Part shown: positions 25,114-32,195 of the stretch, piece by piece | Numbering within the stretch: the first letter of the stretch is position 1 | Layout of the letters: every line of letters starts with the position of its first letter | Assembly: GCA_946480565.1 (NCBI GenBank) | Contig: CAMLKR010000005.1 | Location: 1 to 54,002 of the forward strand | Direction of reading: 5' to 3' | From: an uncultured Arenimonas sp. | GTDB lineage: Bacteria > Pseudomonadota > Gammaproteobacteria > Xanthomonadales > Xanthomonadaceae | DNA length: 54,002 nucleotides | Program-made: the position numbers and the translations under genes | The notes under the pieces: model-generated | The model's input: only the letters and a program-made list of their open reading frames with translations | What the model was told of the DNA's origin: nothing | Database searches by the model: none

Positions 25114-25569
25114 TCAGAACCGCTTGAGCAACTGGTCGTTGATGCGGGCCATGCCTTCCGGCGGATCGCCGCTCCGGAAGGTCACCGACAGCGTCGCCAG
25201 CCGCGAGTGCTGCGCGGGCAGAGAGGGCCCCAGCACGAGGGAGAGGCGCTTGCCGTCGCCGTCGGCGGCGTCCTCCAGGCCATCGACCAGGCAAGGCAGC
25301 GAAAGGCTCAGGCTCTCGATCACCGTGGACTGGTGCGGCACCAGGGTCGCCAGCGGCACGTCGTGCACGCCCTCGGCCTCCTCGCCGTCGTGCACGACCG
25401 CGCGCGGCAGCACCAGCGGCATCGACACCGGCTCGAGTCCGCCCGACTTGGAGCGCGAGGGGCGGAAAAGATGGCCGAGGTCGTGGTGGTGCGCGCCCAC
25501 CGACTTGTGCGCGGACATCACCGCGTCCGCGACCGCACGCAGCAGGTCGTCGAGCATGAAGTTGCGCAT
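25114..25569 (-). CDS. DUF2589-like protein, divergent
   Basis: A 151-residue protein. It starts MRNFMLDDLLRAVADAVMSA, has the strand pair VPLATLVPHQSTVIESLSLSL (split by a turn), and ends LATLSVTFRSGDPPEGMARINDQLLKRF-like (strand, PEGM, helix). It shares this architecture with the proteins at 24621 and 23854. GAGG 5 bases before the ATG; the gene lies 6 bases from its upstream neighbour, so the operon is tightly packed. Confidence 0.65.
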   Translation of the reverse strand: MRNFMLDDLLRAVADAVMSAHKSVGAHHHDLGHLFRPSRSKSGGLEPVSMPLVLPRAVVHDGEEAEGVHDVPLATLVPHQSTVIESLSLSLPCLVDGLEDAADGDGKRLSLVLGPSLPAQHSRLATLSVTFRSGDPPEGMARINDQLLKRF

Positions 25570-25575
25570 CGGGCC

Positions 25576-25833
25576 TCAGCGCCTCGGTCCGACGGGGCGA
25601 TCGCGGACGGCGCTGAGCTGGCGCACGCCTTCGTCGATCCGTCGGAGCACATCGCCGCTGGACTCGAGGTCGATGTCGAGGCGGGCGCCGCAGCCGCTGC
25701 ACCATACCGGCCGGCCGAGCAGCAACATCGGCAGCGACAGGTCGATGCCCGCCGAACAGTCCGGGCATTCCATGCGCATCTGCAGCGGCGCCTGCTGGAC
25801 GGCGGGCTCGCGTCGGTCGTGGTTCCGGTTCAT
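25576..25833 (-). CDS. Small zinc-ribbon protein, first gene of the DUF2589 operon
   Basis: An 85-residue protein with two CxxC knuckles (ECPDC and WCSGC) 23 residues apart, a typical zinc ribbon, followed by an acidic amphipathic helix (DIDLESSGDVLRRIDEGVRQL). No catalytic residues. As the first gene of the set it may be a regulatory or assembly factor. GGAG 8 bases before the ATG. Confidence 0.75.
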   Translation of the reverse strand: MNRNHDRREPAVQQAPLQMRMECPDCSAGIDLSLPMLLLGRPVWCSGCGARLDIDLESSGDVLRRIDEGVRQLSAVRDRPVGPRR

Positions 25834-26092
25834 CGCGTGCTCCGGTGCATCGGCGGGACCCTCGGAAGGATTGGCCGAGCCTAGGACCGTGCACCAGGAC
25901 AGACAACGCCGGGCGTCGAGCCAACCGCCGCACCGCCGCTACAGCAACGCTGACGGAAACGGGTTTGATCCGGCGAGGACACGCGGCCTGTACAGCCTTG
26001 CTGGACAAGATGTGGCCGGGGCGCTCGGGACCACAGCGGCCCTCGCATGATTCCTTCCACCATCCATGACCGCCGAAGGGGGCGACGCGACG
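25834..26092. promoter_or_regulatory. Divergent promoter region of the DUF2589 operon and XRE gene
   Basis: About 260 bases separate the two divergent starts. A near-palindrome GGCCTGTACAGCC at about 25984-25996 is a possible operator for the XRE protein. No confident -35/-10 pair was found. Confidence 0.35.
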
Positions 26093-26506
26093 ATGACAGA
26101 TCCGAGGAACCGAATACGCCAGGCGCGCAGGCACGGAAACCTCTCGCAACAGGCTCTGGCCGAACGTGTTGGCGTGCACCGCAGCGCCGTCGCGCAGTGG
26201 GAACAACCGGGAGGATCACACCCGACCATGGAGAACCTTTCGCGCATCGCGATCAGCACCGGCGTCAGCTTCGAATGGCTGGCCACGGGCCGCGGCAGGA
26301 TGGCGTTCGTGTCCGACCTGGTACCCGGCGAGGCTTCGACCGCGGCGGTGATCGAGTACAGCGCGCATTGCGAAACCGAGGTGCGCGGACTCACGGCGAT
26401 GCGGCGCATGGAATTCAGCACCCTGATGGCGGTGGTCGAGTTGATGGAATCCCTGGCCGACAAACGGTCGCCCCGTCCGAACCGGCGCGCACCCTATTCG
26501 CGGTGA
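26093..26506 (+). CDS. XRE family transcriptional regulator
   Basis: A 137-residue regulator with an N-terminal HTH-3 domain (NLSQQALAERVGVHRSAVAQ) and the FEWLATGRG block shared with the regulator at 9401-9760. The C-terminus is longer and helical (MRRMEFSTLMAVVELMESLA). I chose ATG 26093 because GAAGGGGG lies upstream; ATG 26066 has no ribosome site but would add 9 residues. It is divergent from the DUF2589 operon, so it may control it; that is inference. Confidence 0.88.
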   Translation: MTDPRNRIRQARRHGNLSQQALAERVGVHRSAVAQWEQPGGSHPTMENLSRIAISTGVSFEWLATGRGRMAFVSDLVPGEASTAAVIEYSAHCETEVRGLTAMRRMEFSTLMAVVELMESLADKRSPRPNRRAPYSR

Positions 26507-26541
26507 AGCCACGGACCGGCGGAAAAAGTCGGCGCACCCTA

Positions 26542-26569
26542 TTGACAGGGCGGAACAAAGGCGTATCGT
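26542..26569 (+). promoter_or_regulatory. Sigma-70-like promoter
   Basis: Consensus TTGACA at 26542-26547, a 16-base spacer and TATCGT at 26564-26569. It stands out in this GC-rich sequence. The predicted start near 26576 would make a short transcript ending at the terminator at 26782-26818. Confidence 0.6.
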
Positions 26570-26613
26570 GCGCAACCTTCGCCAATGACGGCGAAGAAAA
26601 GAAGAACACTCCG

Positions 26614-26733
26614 ATGACCCACCGTATCCCGCACATCGCCGGCCTGCGACTTCCGAAGCCTGAAAACTTCGGCGCGGACGCGTGCGCCCCGGCCTACCTT
26701 CGCCGGTCGCTGGACGGCGTCATTCCAGACTGA
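26614..26733 (+). CDS. Possible 39-residue small protein
   Basis: A short frame within the transcript predicted from the promoter at 26542 and the terminator at 26818. It starts MTHRIPHIAGLRLPKPENFG and ends RRSLDGVIPD, with one Cys. The ribosome site is poor (AAGAAG). No family recognised. It may be a real microprotein, a leader peptide, or a chance frame inside a small RNA of about 240 nt. Confidence 0.35.
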   Translation: MTHRIPHIAGLRLPKPENFGADACAPAYLRRSLDGVIPD

Positions 26734-26745
26734 TCCTCCGCGCAC

Positions 26746-26770
26746 GGGAGATCGGTCACCCCGATCTCCC
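26746..26770 (+). ncRNA. Perfect 10-bp hairpin downstream of the small ORF
   Basis: GGGAGATCGG and CCGATCTCCC with loop TCACC. It lies between the small ORF stop and the terminator, so the predicted transcript carries two consecutive hairpins. Confidence 0.55.
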
Positions 26771-26781
26771 GAGGCCTCGCG

Positions 26782-26818
26782 AACGCCCTCGGGTTCCGCC
26801 CCGGGGGCGTTTTGTTTT
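26782..26818 (+). terminator. Rho-independent terminator
   Basis: 11-bp stem AACGCCCTCGG / CCGGGGGCGTT (one G-U), loop GTTCCGCC, tail TTTGTTTT. Ends the short transcript from the promoter at 26542. Confidence 0.85.
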
Positions 26819-26861
26819 GGGCGTTCGCACAGGAAACGAATCAGCGATTCCCTTCCCGCCA

Positions 26862-27019
26862 CGAAGCACCCGGGCCGGCGGCCTGAGGTAACGGCGGATC
26901 TGCACGACGGCGCACAAGGCGCTGTGCCTGGGTGCTTCGGCACGGGCGGAGATGGAAGGAGACCGCGAACAGATCGGACCGGAGGGTCCGGACGATTTGC
27001 CGCCGGGCGACCGGCGGCA
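26862..27019 (+). ncRNA. Candidate structured RNA upstream of the tRNA-like units
   Basis: No convincing gene here, but strong potential structure. A 10-bp long-range stem pairs CGAAGCACCC (26862-26871) with GGGTGCTTCG (26930-26939) and encloses a GCACA/TGTGC hairpin. Then CGGACC/GGTCCG (26975-26990, 4-base loop) follows, and TGCCGCCGG/CCGGCGGCA (26998-27019) closed by GCGA, a GNRA tetraloop. GC-rich DNA forms hairpins easily, so this is a candidate only. Confidence 0.4.
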
Positions 27020-27126
27020 GAACGGAGCAACGATCGGACGAACCACTGCGGTACGGGTTCCCAAGCCCGTCCGGTGCGCGCGGCGCTGCCGTGGCGTATG
27101 CCCTGGCCGTCGGATCCCGCTCCGCG

Positions 27127-27196
27127 ACGACGATAGCTCAGACAGGTAGAGCAGGTGGGCAACCACCCTGGCGCCGGTTCGAATCCGGCTCGTCTT
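27127..27196 (+). ncRNA. tRNA-like RNA module with a GNRA mini-hairpin instead of an anticodon arm
   Basis: A tRNA-shaped element: acceptor ACGACGA/TCGTCTT (one C-T mismatch), TA at positions 8-9, D stem GCTC/GAGC with loop AGACAGGTA, and T arm GCCGG-TTCGAAT-CCGGC. In place of an anticodon arm is GGTGG-GCAA-CCACC, a 5-bp stem with a GNRA tetraloop; there is no T33 and no anticodon. It is therefore not a working tRNA but a mimic or degenerate copy. It abuts the next tRNA-like unit with no spacer. Bacterial Y RNAs (YrlA) also carry a tRNA-like module lacking an anticodon and are linked to RtcB operons, which fits this position upstream of rtcB; homology to YrlA is unproven. Confidence 0.55.
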
Positions 27197-27270
27197 GTAT
27201 GGATAGCTCAACGGGTTAGAGCACAGCGCTGTTAACGCTGCGGTCGCGGGTTCGAGTCCCGCTCCACACC
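27197..27270 (+). tRNA. tRNA-Asn(GTT)-like gene, atypical
   Basis: A full cloverleaf: acceptor GTATGGA/TCCACAC with an A-C mismatch at the third pair, D stem GCTC/GAGC, anticodon arm CAGCG-CTGTTAA-CGCTG with anticodon GTT (Asn) flanked by T33 and A37, and T arm GCGGG-TTCGAGT-CCCGC. No CCA is encoded in register, the discriminator would be C, and the acceptor mismatch is unusual, so this is probably not the housekeeping tRNA-Asn. It directly follows the tRNA mimic and precedes the slipin/rtcB genes. Confidence 0.6.
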
Positions 27271-27616
27271 ATGAAATGCAACACCGGGCTTCGGCCCAAG
27301 GGACACGCCCCGCGCGTGACGCGGTTCGGACCAGCACACCGGCGAGAACAACGGCACGCACGCCGCCCGCACCGGGCGGCCGCCTTCGCCAGGCGCCGGG
27401 ACGCGCGGAACGCCACGCACGTGGGCCAGGACGGCCAGCGCGCGCGACGGAAAACGCCGACCGCCGCCACGCGCACGCGGCCGCTCCGTGCGGACCCGGC
27501 GCAGGGGCGTGCCCACTTCTTCCGGGGCAACCGCTCCGAACACGACGCGCGCGGTCGACCCGCCGCCGCGGCGCGCAGAAGCCGGGTCGAACCATCAATC
27601 AATCAAGGAGGACGCG
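27271..27616. other. Leader region before the slipin gene
   Basis: About 346 bases. Overlapping frames here have no protein-like features. I looked for a -24/-12 sigma-54 site, as expected for classical rtcBA operons, and found none convincing. An AATCAATCAATCAAGGAGGA stretch provides the slipin ribosome site. Confidence 0.4.
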
Positions 27617-28735
27617 ATGTTGATGATCCGCAAGGTCGTGGTCGGCGATGCCGAGCGCGCCCTCGTTTACAGGAACCGCCGGTTCCAGCGCGTGCTGGGC
27701 CCGGGCGTGCACCGCCTCTGGGGCTTCGGCCTGCAGGTGACCGTGCACGACCTGGCCACCGCCGAATACACCGGCAGGGACACCGAGGCGCTGGTGCAGG
27801 CCCTGGGCACGATGCTGGCGGAACACTTCCAGCTGGTCGACCTGGGCATGCAGGAGATCGGCCTGGTGCACAAGCAGGGCAAGCTGGTGGATGTGCTCGC
27901 CCCGGGCAGCCGCAAGCTGTACTGGAAGGGCCTGGCCGAGATCGCCGTGCAGCGCGTCGCGCTGTCCGATGGCCTCGAGGTCGAGCCCGGCATCGCCCAT
28001 CGCCTGCGCCAGCTCAACCTGCTCGACAAGCTGGCGGTGGCCGTGACGGTGCCGTCTGAGTCGGCCGGCCTGCTGTTCGTGGACGGCAAGTTCGTGCGCG
28101 TCCTGGCGCCCGGCGCGGCGAGCTTCTGGAACCTCCGGAAGAACGTCGCGGTGGATGTGGTGGACCTGCGCGTGCAGGCGATGGAAGTCTCGGGCCAGGA
28201 ACTGCTGACCCGCGACAAGGTGTCTCTGCGGGTGAACCTGGCGGCCAGCCTGCGCGTGACCGACCCGGTCGCCGCCCGCAGCAAGGTCGCCAAGTACGCC
28301 GACCAGGTCTACCGCGAGCTGCAGTACGGCCTGCGCAAGGCGGTGTCCGCCAAGTCGCTGGACGAACTGCTGGGCGACAAGGCTTCGCTGGACGCGGACA
28401 TCTTCGCGTACGTGCGCGGCCAGGTGACCGGTTTCGGCGTCGAGGTGATCGGCGTCGGCATCAAGGACGTGATCCTGCCGGGTGAGATGAAGGACATCCT
28501 CAACGGCGTGGTGCAGGCGGAGAAGGCGGCCCAGGCCAATGTCATCCGCCGTCGCGAGGAGGCGAACGCCACGCGTTCCCTGCTCAACACCGCGCGCCTG
28601 GTGGAGGAGAGCCCCACGCTCATGCGCCTGAAGGAACTCGAGGCGCTGGAGAAGGTCACCGAGAAGATCGACAAGCTCACCGTGTTCGGCGGCCTGGATG
28701 GCGTGCTGAAGCAGCTGGTGACGTTGAAGCAGTAA
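27617..28735 (+). CDS. Slipin/SPFH (band 7) family protein
   Basis: A 372-residue SPFH-domain protein. After a short N-terminal part (VVVGDAERALVYRNRRFQRVL) the band-7 domain covers about 150-300, with the signature VDVVDLRVQAMEVSGQELLTRDKVSL, then a coiled region rich in Ala/Glu (QAEKAAQANVIRRREEANA). No N-terminal membrane helix is present, unlike stomatins. Slipins of this type are repeatedly found beside rtcB in RNA-repair loci. AAGGAGG lies 5 bases before the ATG. A GGCGGC/GCCGCC hairpin at 28745-28762 sits between this gene and rtcB. Confidence 0.92.
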   Translation: MLMIRKVVVGDAERALVYRNRRFQRVLGPGVHRLWGFGLQVTVHDLATAEYTGRDTEALVQALGTMLAEHFQLVDLGMQEIGLVHKQGKLVDVLAPGSRKLYWKGLAEIAVQRVALSDGLEVEPGIAHRLRQLNLLDKLAVAVTVPSESAGLLFVDGKFVRVLAPGAASFWNLRKNVAVDVVDLRVQAMEVSGQELLTRDKVSLRVNLAASLRVTDPVAARSKVAKYADQVYRELQYGLRKAVSAKSLDELLGDKASLDADIFAYVRGQVTGFGVEVIGVGIKDVILPGEMKDILNGVVQAEKAAQANVIRRREEANATRSLLNTARLVEESPTLMRLKELEALEKVTEKIDKLTVFGGLDGVLKQLVTLKQ

Positions 28736-28789
28736 GCTCCGGGGGGCGGCAGGGACGCCGCCATCCGGCTTTTCAGGGAAGGAAAGGAC

Positions 28790-30010
28790 ATGAACGGACA
28801 CAACTACGAACTGCTGCACGCCGAAGGCAGCCCGACCCCGATCAAGGGCTGGGTGAAGGGCGTGCCGCTGGACGAGGGCGCGCACCGGCAGCTGCAGAAC
28901 ATCGCCGGTATCCCCTTCGTGGGGCCGTGGGTGGCGGTGATGCCCGACGTGCACCTGGGCAAGGGCGCGACCGTGGGTTCGGTGATCCCGACCCGCGGCG
29001 CGATCATCCCGGCGGCGGTCGGCGTCGACATCGGCTGCGGCATGGCCGCGGTGCGGACCACGCTGCGCGCCCACCAGCTGCCCGACGACCTGGCGCCGAT
29101 CCGCGCCTCGCTCGAGCGCGCCATCCCGGTCGGCAACGGCCGCGGCGGCGAGCACGGGAAGATCCCGGACAGCATCGGCACGCGGCTGGTGGACTCGGGG
29201 CTGGAGACGCGGCTGCAGGCCATCCGGGCCAGGCATCCGAAGATCCGCCCCGACAAGCTGGACAGGCAGCTGGGCACGCTCGGCGGCGGCAACCACTTCA
29301 TCGAACTCTGCCTCGACGAGGCCGACCAGGTGTGGGTGATGCTGCACTCGGGTTCGCGCGGCACCGGCAACCTGATCGGCACCTACTTCATCGAGCTGGC
29401 GCGCCGCCAGCTTGAGAAGCGGGTGCTCGGCTTCCACCTGCCCGACCAGGACCTGGCCTTCTTCATGGAGGGCGAGCCGCTGTTCGAGGATTACGTGGAA
29501 GCCGTGTCGTGGGCGCAGGACTACGCGCGCCACAACCGCGAGGCGATGATGGCGCGGGTGCTGCACGACCTGCGGCACAGGCTGCCGAAGTTCCAGCTGG
29601 AGAAGATGGCGGTCAACTGCCACCACAACTATGTCAACCGCGAGACCCACTTCGGCGAGGAGCTGCTGGTGACCCGCAAGGGCGCCGTCAGCGCCCGCGC
29701 CGGCGAGCTGGGCATCATCCCGGGCAGCATGGGCACCCGCAGCTACATCGTGCGGGGCAAGGGCGATGCCGACAGCTTCCACAGCTGCAGCCACGGTGCC
29801 GGCCGCGTGATGAGCCGGACCCAGGCCAAGGCGCAGATCACGCTCAAGCAGCACCGGGAAGCGACCGCCCACGTCGAATGCCGCAAGGACGCCGGCGTGG
29901 TGGACGAGTCCCCGGCCGCCTACAAGTCCATCGACGCGGTCATGGCCGCGCAGTCGGACCTGGTGGAGGTGGTGCATACGCTGCGGCAGGTGGTCTGCAT
30001 CAAGGGTTGA
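28790..30010 (+). CDS. rtcB: RtcB family RNA ligase (RNA 3'-P/5'-OH splicing ligase)
   Basis: A 406-residue RNA ligase that joins 2',3'-cyclic phosphate or 3'-phosphate ends to 5'-OH ends, with GTP and Mn2+. Motifs: GVDIGCGM (metal-binding Asp80, Cys83), GGGNHFIEL, HSGSRGTGN and HSCSHGAGRVMSR with the guanylylated His335 (E. coli His337). Length matches E. coli RtcB (408). No rtcA or archease gene is adjacent. With slipin and the tRNA-like RNAs just upstream, a role in mending cleaved tRNAs is the natural inference. A strong terminator follows. Confidence 0.97.
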   Translation: MNGHNYELLHAEGSPTPIKGWVKGVPLDEGAHRQLQNIAGIPFVGPWVAVMPDVHLGKGATVGSVIPTRGAIIPAAVGVDIGCGMAAVRTTLRAHQLPDDLAPIRASLERAIPVGNGRGGEHGKIPDSIGTRLVDSGLETRLQAIRARHPKIRPDKLDRQLGTLGGGNHFIELCLDEADQVWVMLHSGSRGTGNLIGTYFIELARRQLEKRVLGFHLPDQDLAFFMEGEPLFEDYVEAVSWAQDYARHNREAMMARVLHDLRHRLPKFQLEKMAVNCHHNYVNRETHFGEELLVTRKGAVSARAGELGIIPGSMGTRSYIVRGKGDADSFHSCSHGAGRVMSRTQAKAQITLKQHREATAHVECRKDAGVVDESPAAYKSIDAVMAAQSDLVEVVHTLRQVVCIKG

Positions 30011-30013
30011 CTT

Positions 30014-30046
30014 CGCCGCCCCCCCTTTCGGGGGGCGGCGTTTTTT
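30014..30046 (+). terminator. Rho-independent terminator of the rtcB operon
   Basis: Perfect stem CGCCGCCCCCC / GGGGGGCGGCG with loop TTTC or similar, followed by six T. Confidence 0.93.
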
Positions 30047-30139
30047 CGTGGTGCCGACGGCGCCAGATCCACGGGCCGCCCCCGCCCCTCGTCAAGCGGG
30101 GCTAAAATGCCGTCCAGACCCACGAATCCGGAACCCATC

Positions 30140-30388
30140 ATGAGCGACACCCCGCCCGACCGCCTCTGCGTCAACCCGCGCAGCCCCTTCTACGACGAAG
30201 CCGCGCTGGAACGCGGCATCGGCGTGCGCTTCAACGGCACCGAGCGCCACAACGTGGAGGAATACTGCGTCAGCGAAGGCTGGGTGCGCCTGCCGGTGGG
30301 CAAGTCGCTCGACCGCCGCGGCAACGCCATGACCATGAAGGCGAACGGGACCGTCGAGGTCTGGTTCCTGGACACGGCCAAGGCCTGA
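30140..30388 (+). CDS. DUF3297 family protein
   Basis: An 82-residue soluble protein with the DUF3297 pattern: MSDTPPDRLCVNPRSPFYDE, a GIGVRFNGTERHNVEEYC core and a conserved GNAMTMKANGTVEVWF end. The function is unknown across proteobacteria. ATG 30140 is preferred; an upstream in-frame ATG at 30107 adds residues not typical of the family. Monocistronic by context. Confidence 0.88.
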   Translation: MSDTPPDRLCVNPRSPFYDEAALERGIGVRFNGTERHNVEEYCVSEGWVRLPVGKSLDRRGNAMTMKANGTVEVWFLDTAKA

Positions 30389-30454
30389 TCCGGCCGCCCC
30401 GCCGGCCGGGCGTATGATGCCGGCGACCACCATCCAACACCCCGGGGAGGGGCC

Positions 30455-30847
30455 ATGAACCAGAACAACCAGGACCTGGGAAAACTCGTGCTGCGGCTGT
30501 CGCTGGGCCTGCTGGTGCTGCTGCACGGCGTGGCCAAGATCACCGGCGGCATCGGCTTCATCACCCAGGTCGTGCAGGATGCAGGGCTGCCGGGTTTCGT
30601 CGCCTACGGCGTCTACATCGGCGAAGTGGTGGCGCCGGTGCTGGTAGTCCTGGGCCTGCATGCCCGGCTGGGCGCGGCGGTGATCGCGCTGAACATGGCG
30701 GTGGCGATCTTCCTGGTGCATACGGCCGAGCTGTTCGCGCTCAACCAGACCGGCGGCTGGGCGCTGGAGCTGCAGGGCATGTTCCTGTTCGGCGCCGTCG
30801 CGGTGGCCCTGCTCGGCCCCGGCAACTTCAGCGTCAACAAGAAATAA
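30455..30847 (+). CDS. DoxX family membrane protein
   Basis: A 130-residue inner-membrane protein with four helices: LRLSLGLLVLLHGVAKI is the DoxX start, with VAPVLVVLGLHARLGA and a final AVALLGPGNFSVNKK. DoxX-family members are small quinone- or redox-associated membrane proteins of uncertain activity. GGGGAGGGG lies 5 bases upstream of the ATG. The gene ends at a hairpin (30851-30876). Confidence 0.9.
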   Translation: MNQNNQDLGKLVLRLSLGLLVLLHGVAKITGGIGFITQVVQDAGLPGFVAYGVYIGEVVAPVLVVLGLHARLGAAVIALNMAVAIFLVHTAELFALNQTGGWALELQGMFLFGAVAVALLGPGNFSVNKK

Positions 30848-30880
30848 AAAAACTGCGGAGCTTGCGCTCCGCAGTTCCCT
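30845..30880 (-). terminator. Terminator between convergent genes
   Basis: Stem AACTGCGGAGC / GCTCCGCAGTT with loop TTGC. The A run on its plus-strand left side makes a T tail when read on the minus strand, so it best ends the minus-strand gene at 30919-31275, but it could serve both. Confidence 0.75.
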
Positions 30881-30918
30881 TGCCGCGCCCGGCCGGTGTG
30901 GACGCGGCAAAGACGGTG

Positions 30919-31275
30919 TCAGCGGCCGTCGCCGTCGGCATCGCCGGGCATGGCCCGTTCGATCCGGTCCCAGGCGGCGCGTGCCGCCGACTTGGCCTTC
31001 TCCCAGCCGAGCCGGGAGCTGCCGCGCACGCTGTCGTAGTCGCGCCGCAGGTCGGTCTCGACCTCGTCGAAGCGGCGGCCGGCGTAGCGCCCCGCACCCT
31101 CGTAGCCGACGCGATAGGCCGGCGCGTAGTCCTCGTAGGCATGGTCGGCCGCGTAGTAGGGCTCGTTCTTGTACTGGTCGCGCCAGTGTTTGTCCTCGGC
31201 GGCGAAGTCCAGGCCGGTGATGTTGGCGTTCTGCGGCTTGCCGGACTGCGTCTTGCCTGGCGTGTGCTGGGTCAT
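30919..31275 (-). CDS. Hypothetical hydrophilic protein, xanthomonad type
   Basis: A 118-residue charged protein without signal or membrane segments. It contains an aromatic-rich central part (EDYAPAYRVGYEGAGRYAGR) followed by RRFDEVETDLRRDY and a helical SRLGWEKAKSAARAAWDR segment. Similar unnamed proteins occur near general-stress genes. GGAGAACACC before the ATG acts as a ribosome site. Confidence 0.75.
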   Translation of the reverse strand: MTQHTPGKTQSGKPQNANITGLDFAAEDKHWRDQYKNEPYYAADHAYEDYAPAYRVGYEGAGRYAGRRFDEVETDLRRDYDSVRGSSRLGWEKAKSAARAAWDRIERAMPGDADGDGR

Positions 31276-31394
31276 GGTGTTCTCCTTGGGGGGATGGCCG
31301 CGGCGAAGACCGCGGCCAGGAGGATCGTTGCAATGTGCATGCCATCGTCCGCGGCGGCCGGTAAAACGCGGCGACGCGGGAACCGGTGCCGGGA

Positions 31395-31553
31395 TCAGAG
31401 GCGTCCCATCAGCCACAGGATCACCAGCACCAGCACGATGGCGCCGACGATGCCGCTGGGCCCGTAGCCCCAGCCGCGGCTGTAGGGCCAGGCCGGGACG
31501 GAACCGATGAGGATCAGGATCAGGACGATCAACAGGATCATGGTCAGGGACAT
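31395..31553 (-). CDS. DUF3309 family small membrane protein
   Basis: A 52-residue protein with two hydrophobic segments (MILLIVLILILIGSVPAW and IVGAIVLVLVILWLMGRL) around a YSRGWGYGPSG turn, the signature of DUF3309. Function unknown; members are small inner-membrane proteins often found with stress genes. GAGGAGT lies 4-10 bases upstream of the ATG. Confidence 0.88.
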   Translation of the reverse strand: MSLTMILLIVLILILIGSVPAWPYSRGWGYGPSGIVGAIVLVLVILWLMGRL

Positions 31554-31684
31554 GGGGTACTCCTCGCTGGTTGGGCAGTCGAGGTGTTGCAGGTTCCGTG
31601 CCAGCCCCATCGCGCAGCAGGAAGGGATTGCGCGGGGCGGCATTGCATTCCTGTCCGCGCCCTGGGCCCGGTGGATGGCATGGG

Positions 31685-31720
31685 CAAAAAAAACGGCGGG
31701 GCCGAGGCCCCGCCGTCTCC
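31685..31720 (-). terminator. Rho-independent terminator of the fasciclin gene
   Basis: On the minus strand: GACGGCGGGGC / GCCCCGCCGTT-type stem with CTCG loop, followed by a run of eight T. Confidence 0.9.
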
Positions 31721-31742
31721 ACGCGTCCCTGCGCCGGACGAT

Positions 31743-32195
31743 TTACTGCCTGGTCGGGATATTGACCTTGTCGATGCCGTGCACCACGCCATTGCTCGAC
31801 GCGATGTCGGAGGTGACGAAGGTCGCCTCGCCGAAGCTGATCTTGCCGTCGGCCAGCTTGACCGGGGCCACCGCGCCATTGACGGTCTTGGCTTCGCTCA
31901 TCTTGCCGATCTCGGCGGCGCTGGAGCGGCCGGCGAGCACGTGGTAGTTCAGGATCGAGATCAGCTCCTGCTTGTTCTCCGGCTTCAGCAGGCTGTCGAG
32001 CTTGCCGGCGGGCAGCTGCTCGAAAGCGGCGTCGGTCGGCGCCAGCACGGTGAACGGACCCGCGCCGCGCAGGGTGTCGGCCAGGCCGGACTCGCGCAGG
32101 GCCTTGCCGAAGGTCTTGAAGGAGCCGGCGGCGGCGGCGTTGTCCACCACGTTCTTGGTGGCGATGGTGGTGTTGGCACTCGGGGAATGGTTCAT
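31743..32195 (-). CDS. Fasciclin (FAS1) domain protein
   Basis: A 150-residue protein made of one FAS1 domain: VVDNAAAAGSFKTFGKALRESGL, the H1 motif FTVLAPTDAAFEQLPAG, the LNYHVLAGRSSAAEI H2 region and VHGIDKVNIPTRQ at the end. No signal peptide is seen, unlike most exported fasciclins. FAS1 domains mediate protein or carbohydrate adhesion. Start ATG at 32195 is preceded by AGAGGAATCCCCCC. Confidence 0.9.
   Translation of the reverse strand: MNHSPSANTTIATKNVVDNAAAAGSFKTFGKALRESGLADTLRGAGPFTVLAPTDAAFEQLPAGKLDSLLKPENKQELISILNYHVLAGRSSAAEIGKMSEAKTVNGAVAPVKLADGKISFGEATFVTSDIASSNGVVHGIDKVNIPTRQ

Noticed and set aside
26998..27019. GNRA hairpin as a transcription terminator
   Set aside because: No T run follows the stem.
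27127..27196. First tRNA-like unit as an ordinary tRNA
   Set aside because: There is no anticodon loop, no T33 and no normal anticodon stem; only the D, T and acceptor arms remain.
27216..27602. Minus-strand frame through the tRNA-Asn-like gene with a GTRTRDRSVNSAVL-type sequence
   Set aside because: This is the usual translation of a tRNA gene in reverse, a known source of spurious protein annotations.
27271..27616. Sigma-54 promoter before slipin/rtcB
   Set aside because: The best candidate, CGGCAC...CCGC around 27350, misses key -12 bases; no convincing site was found.
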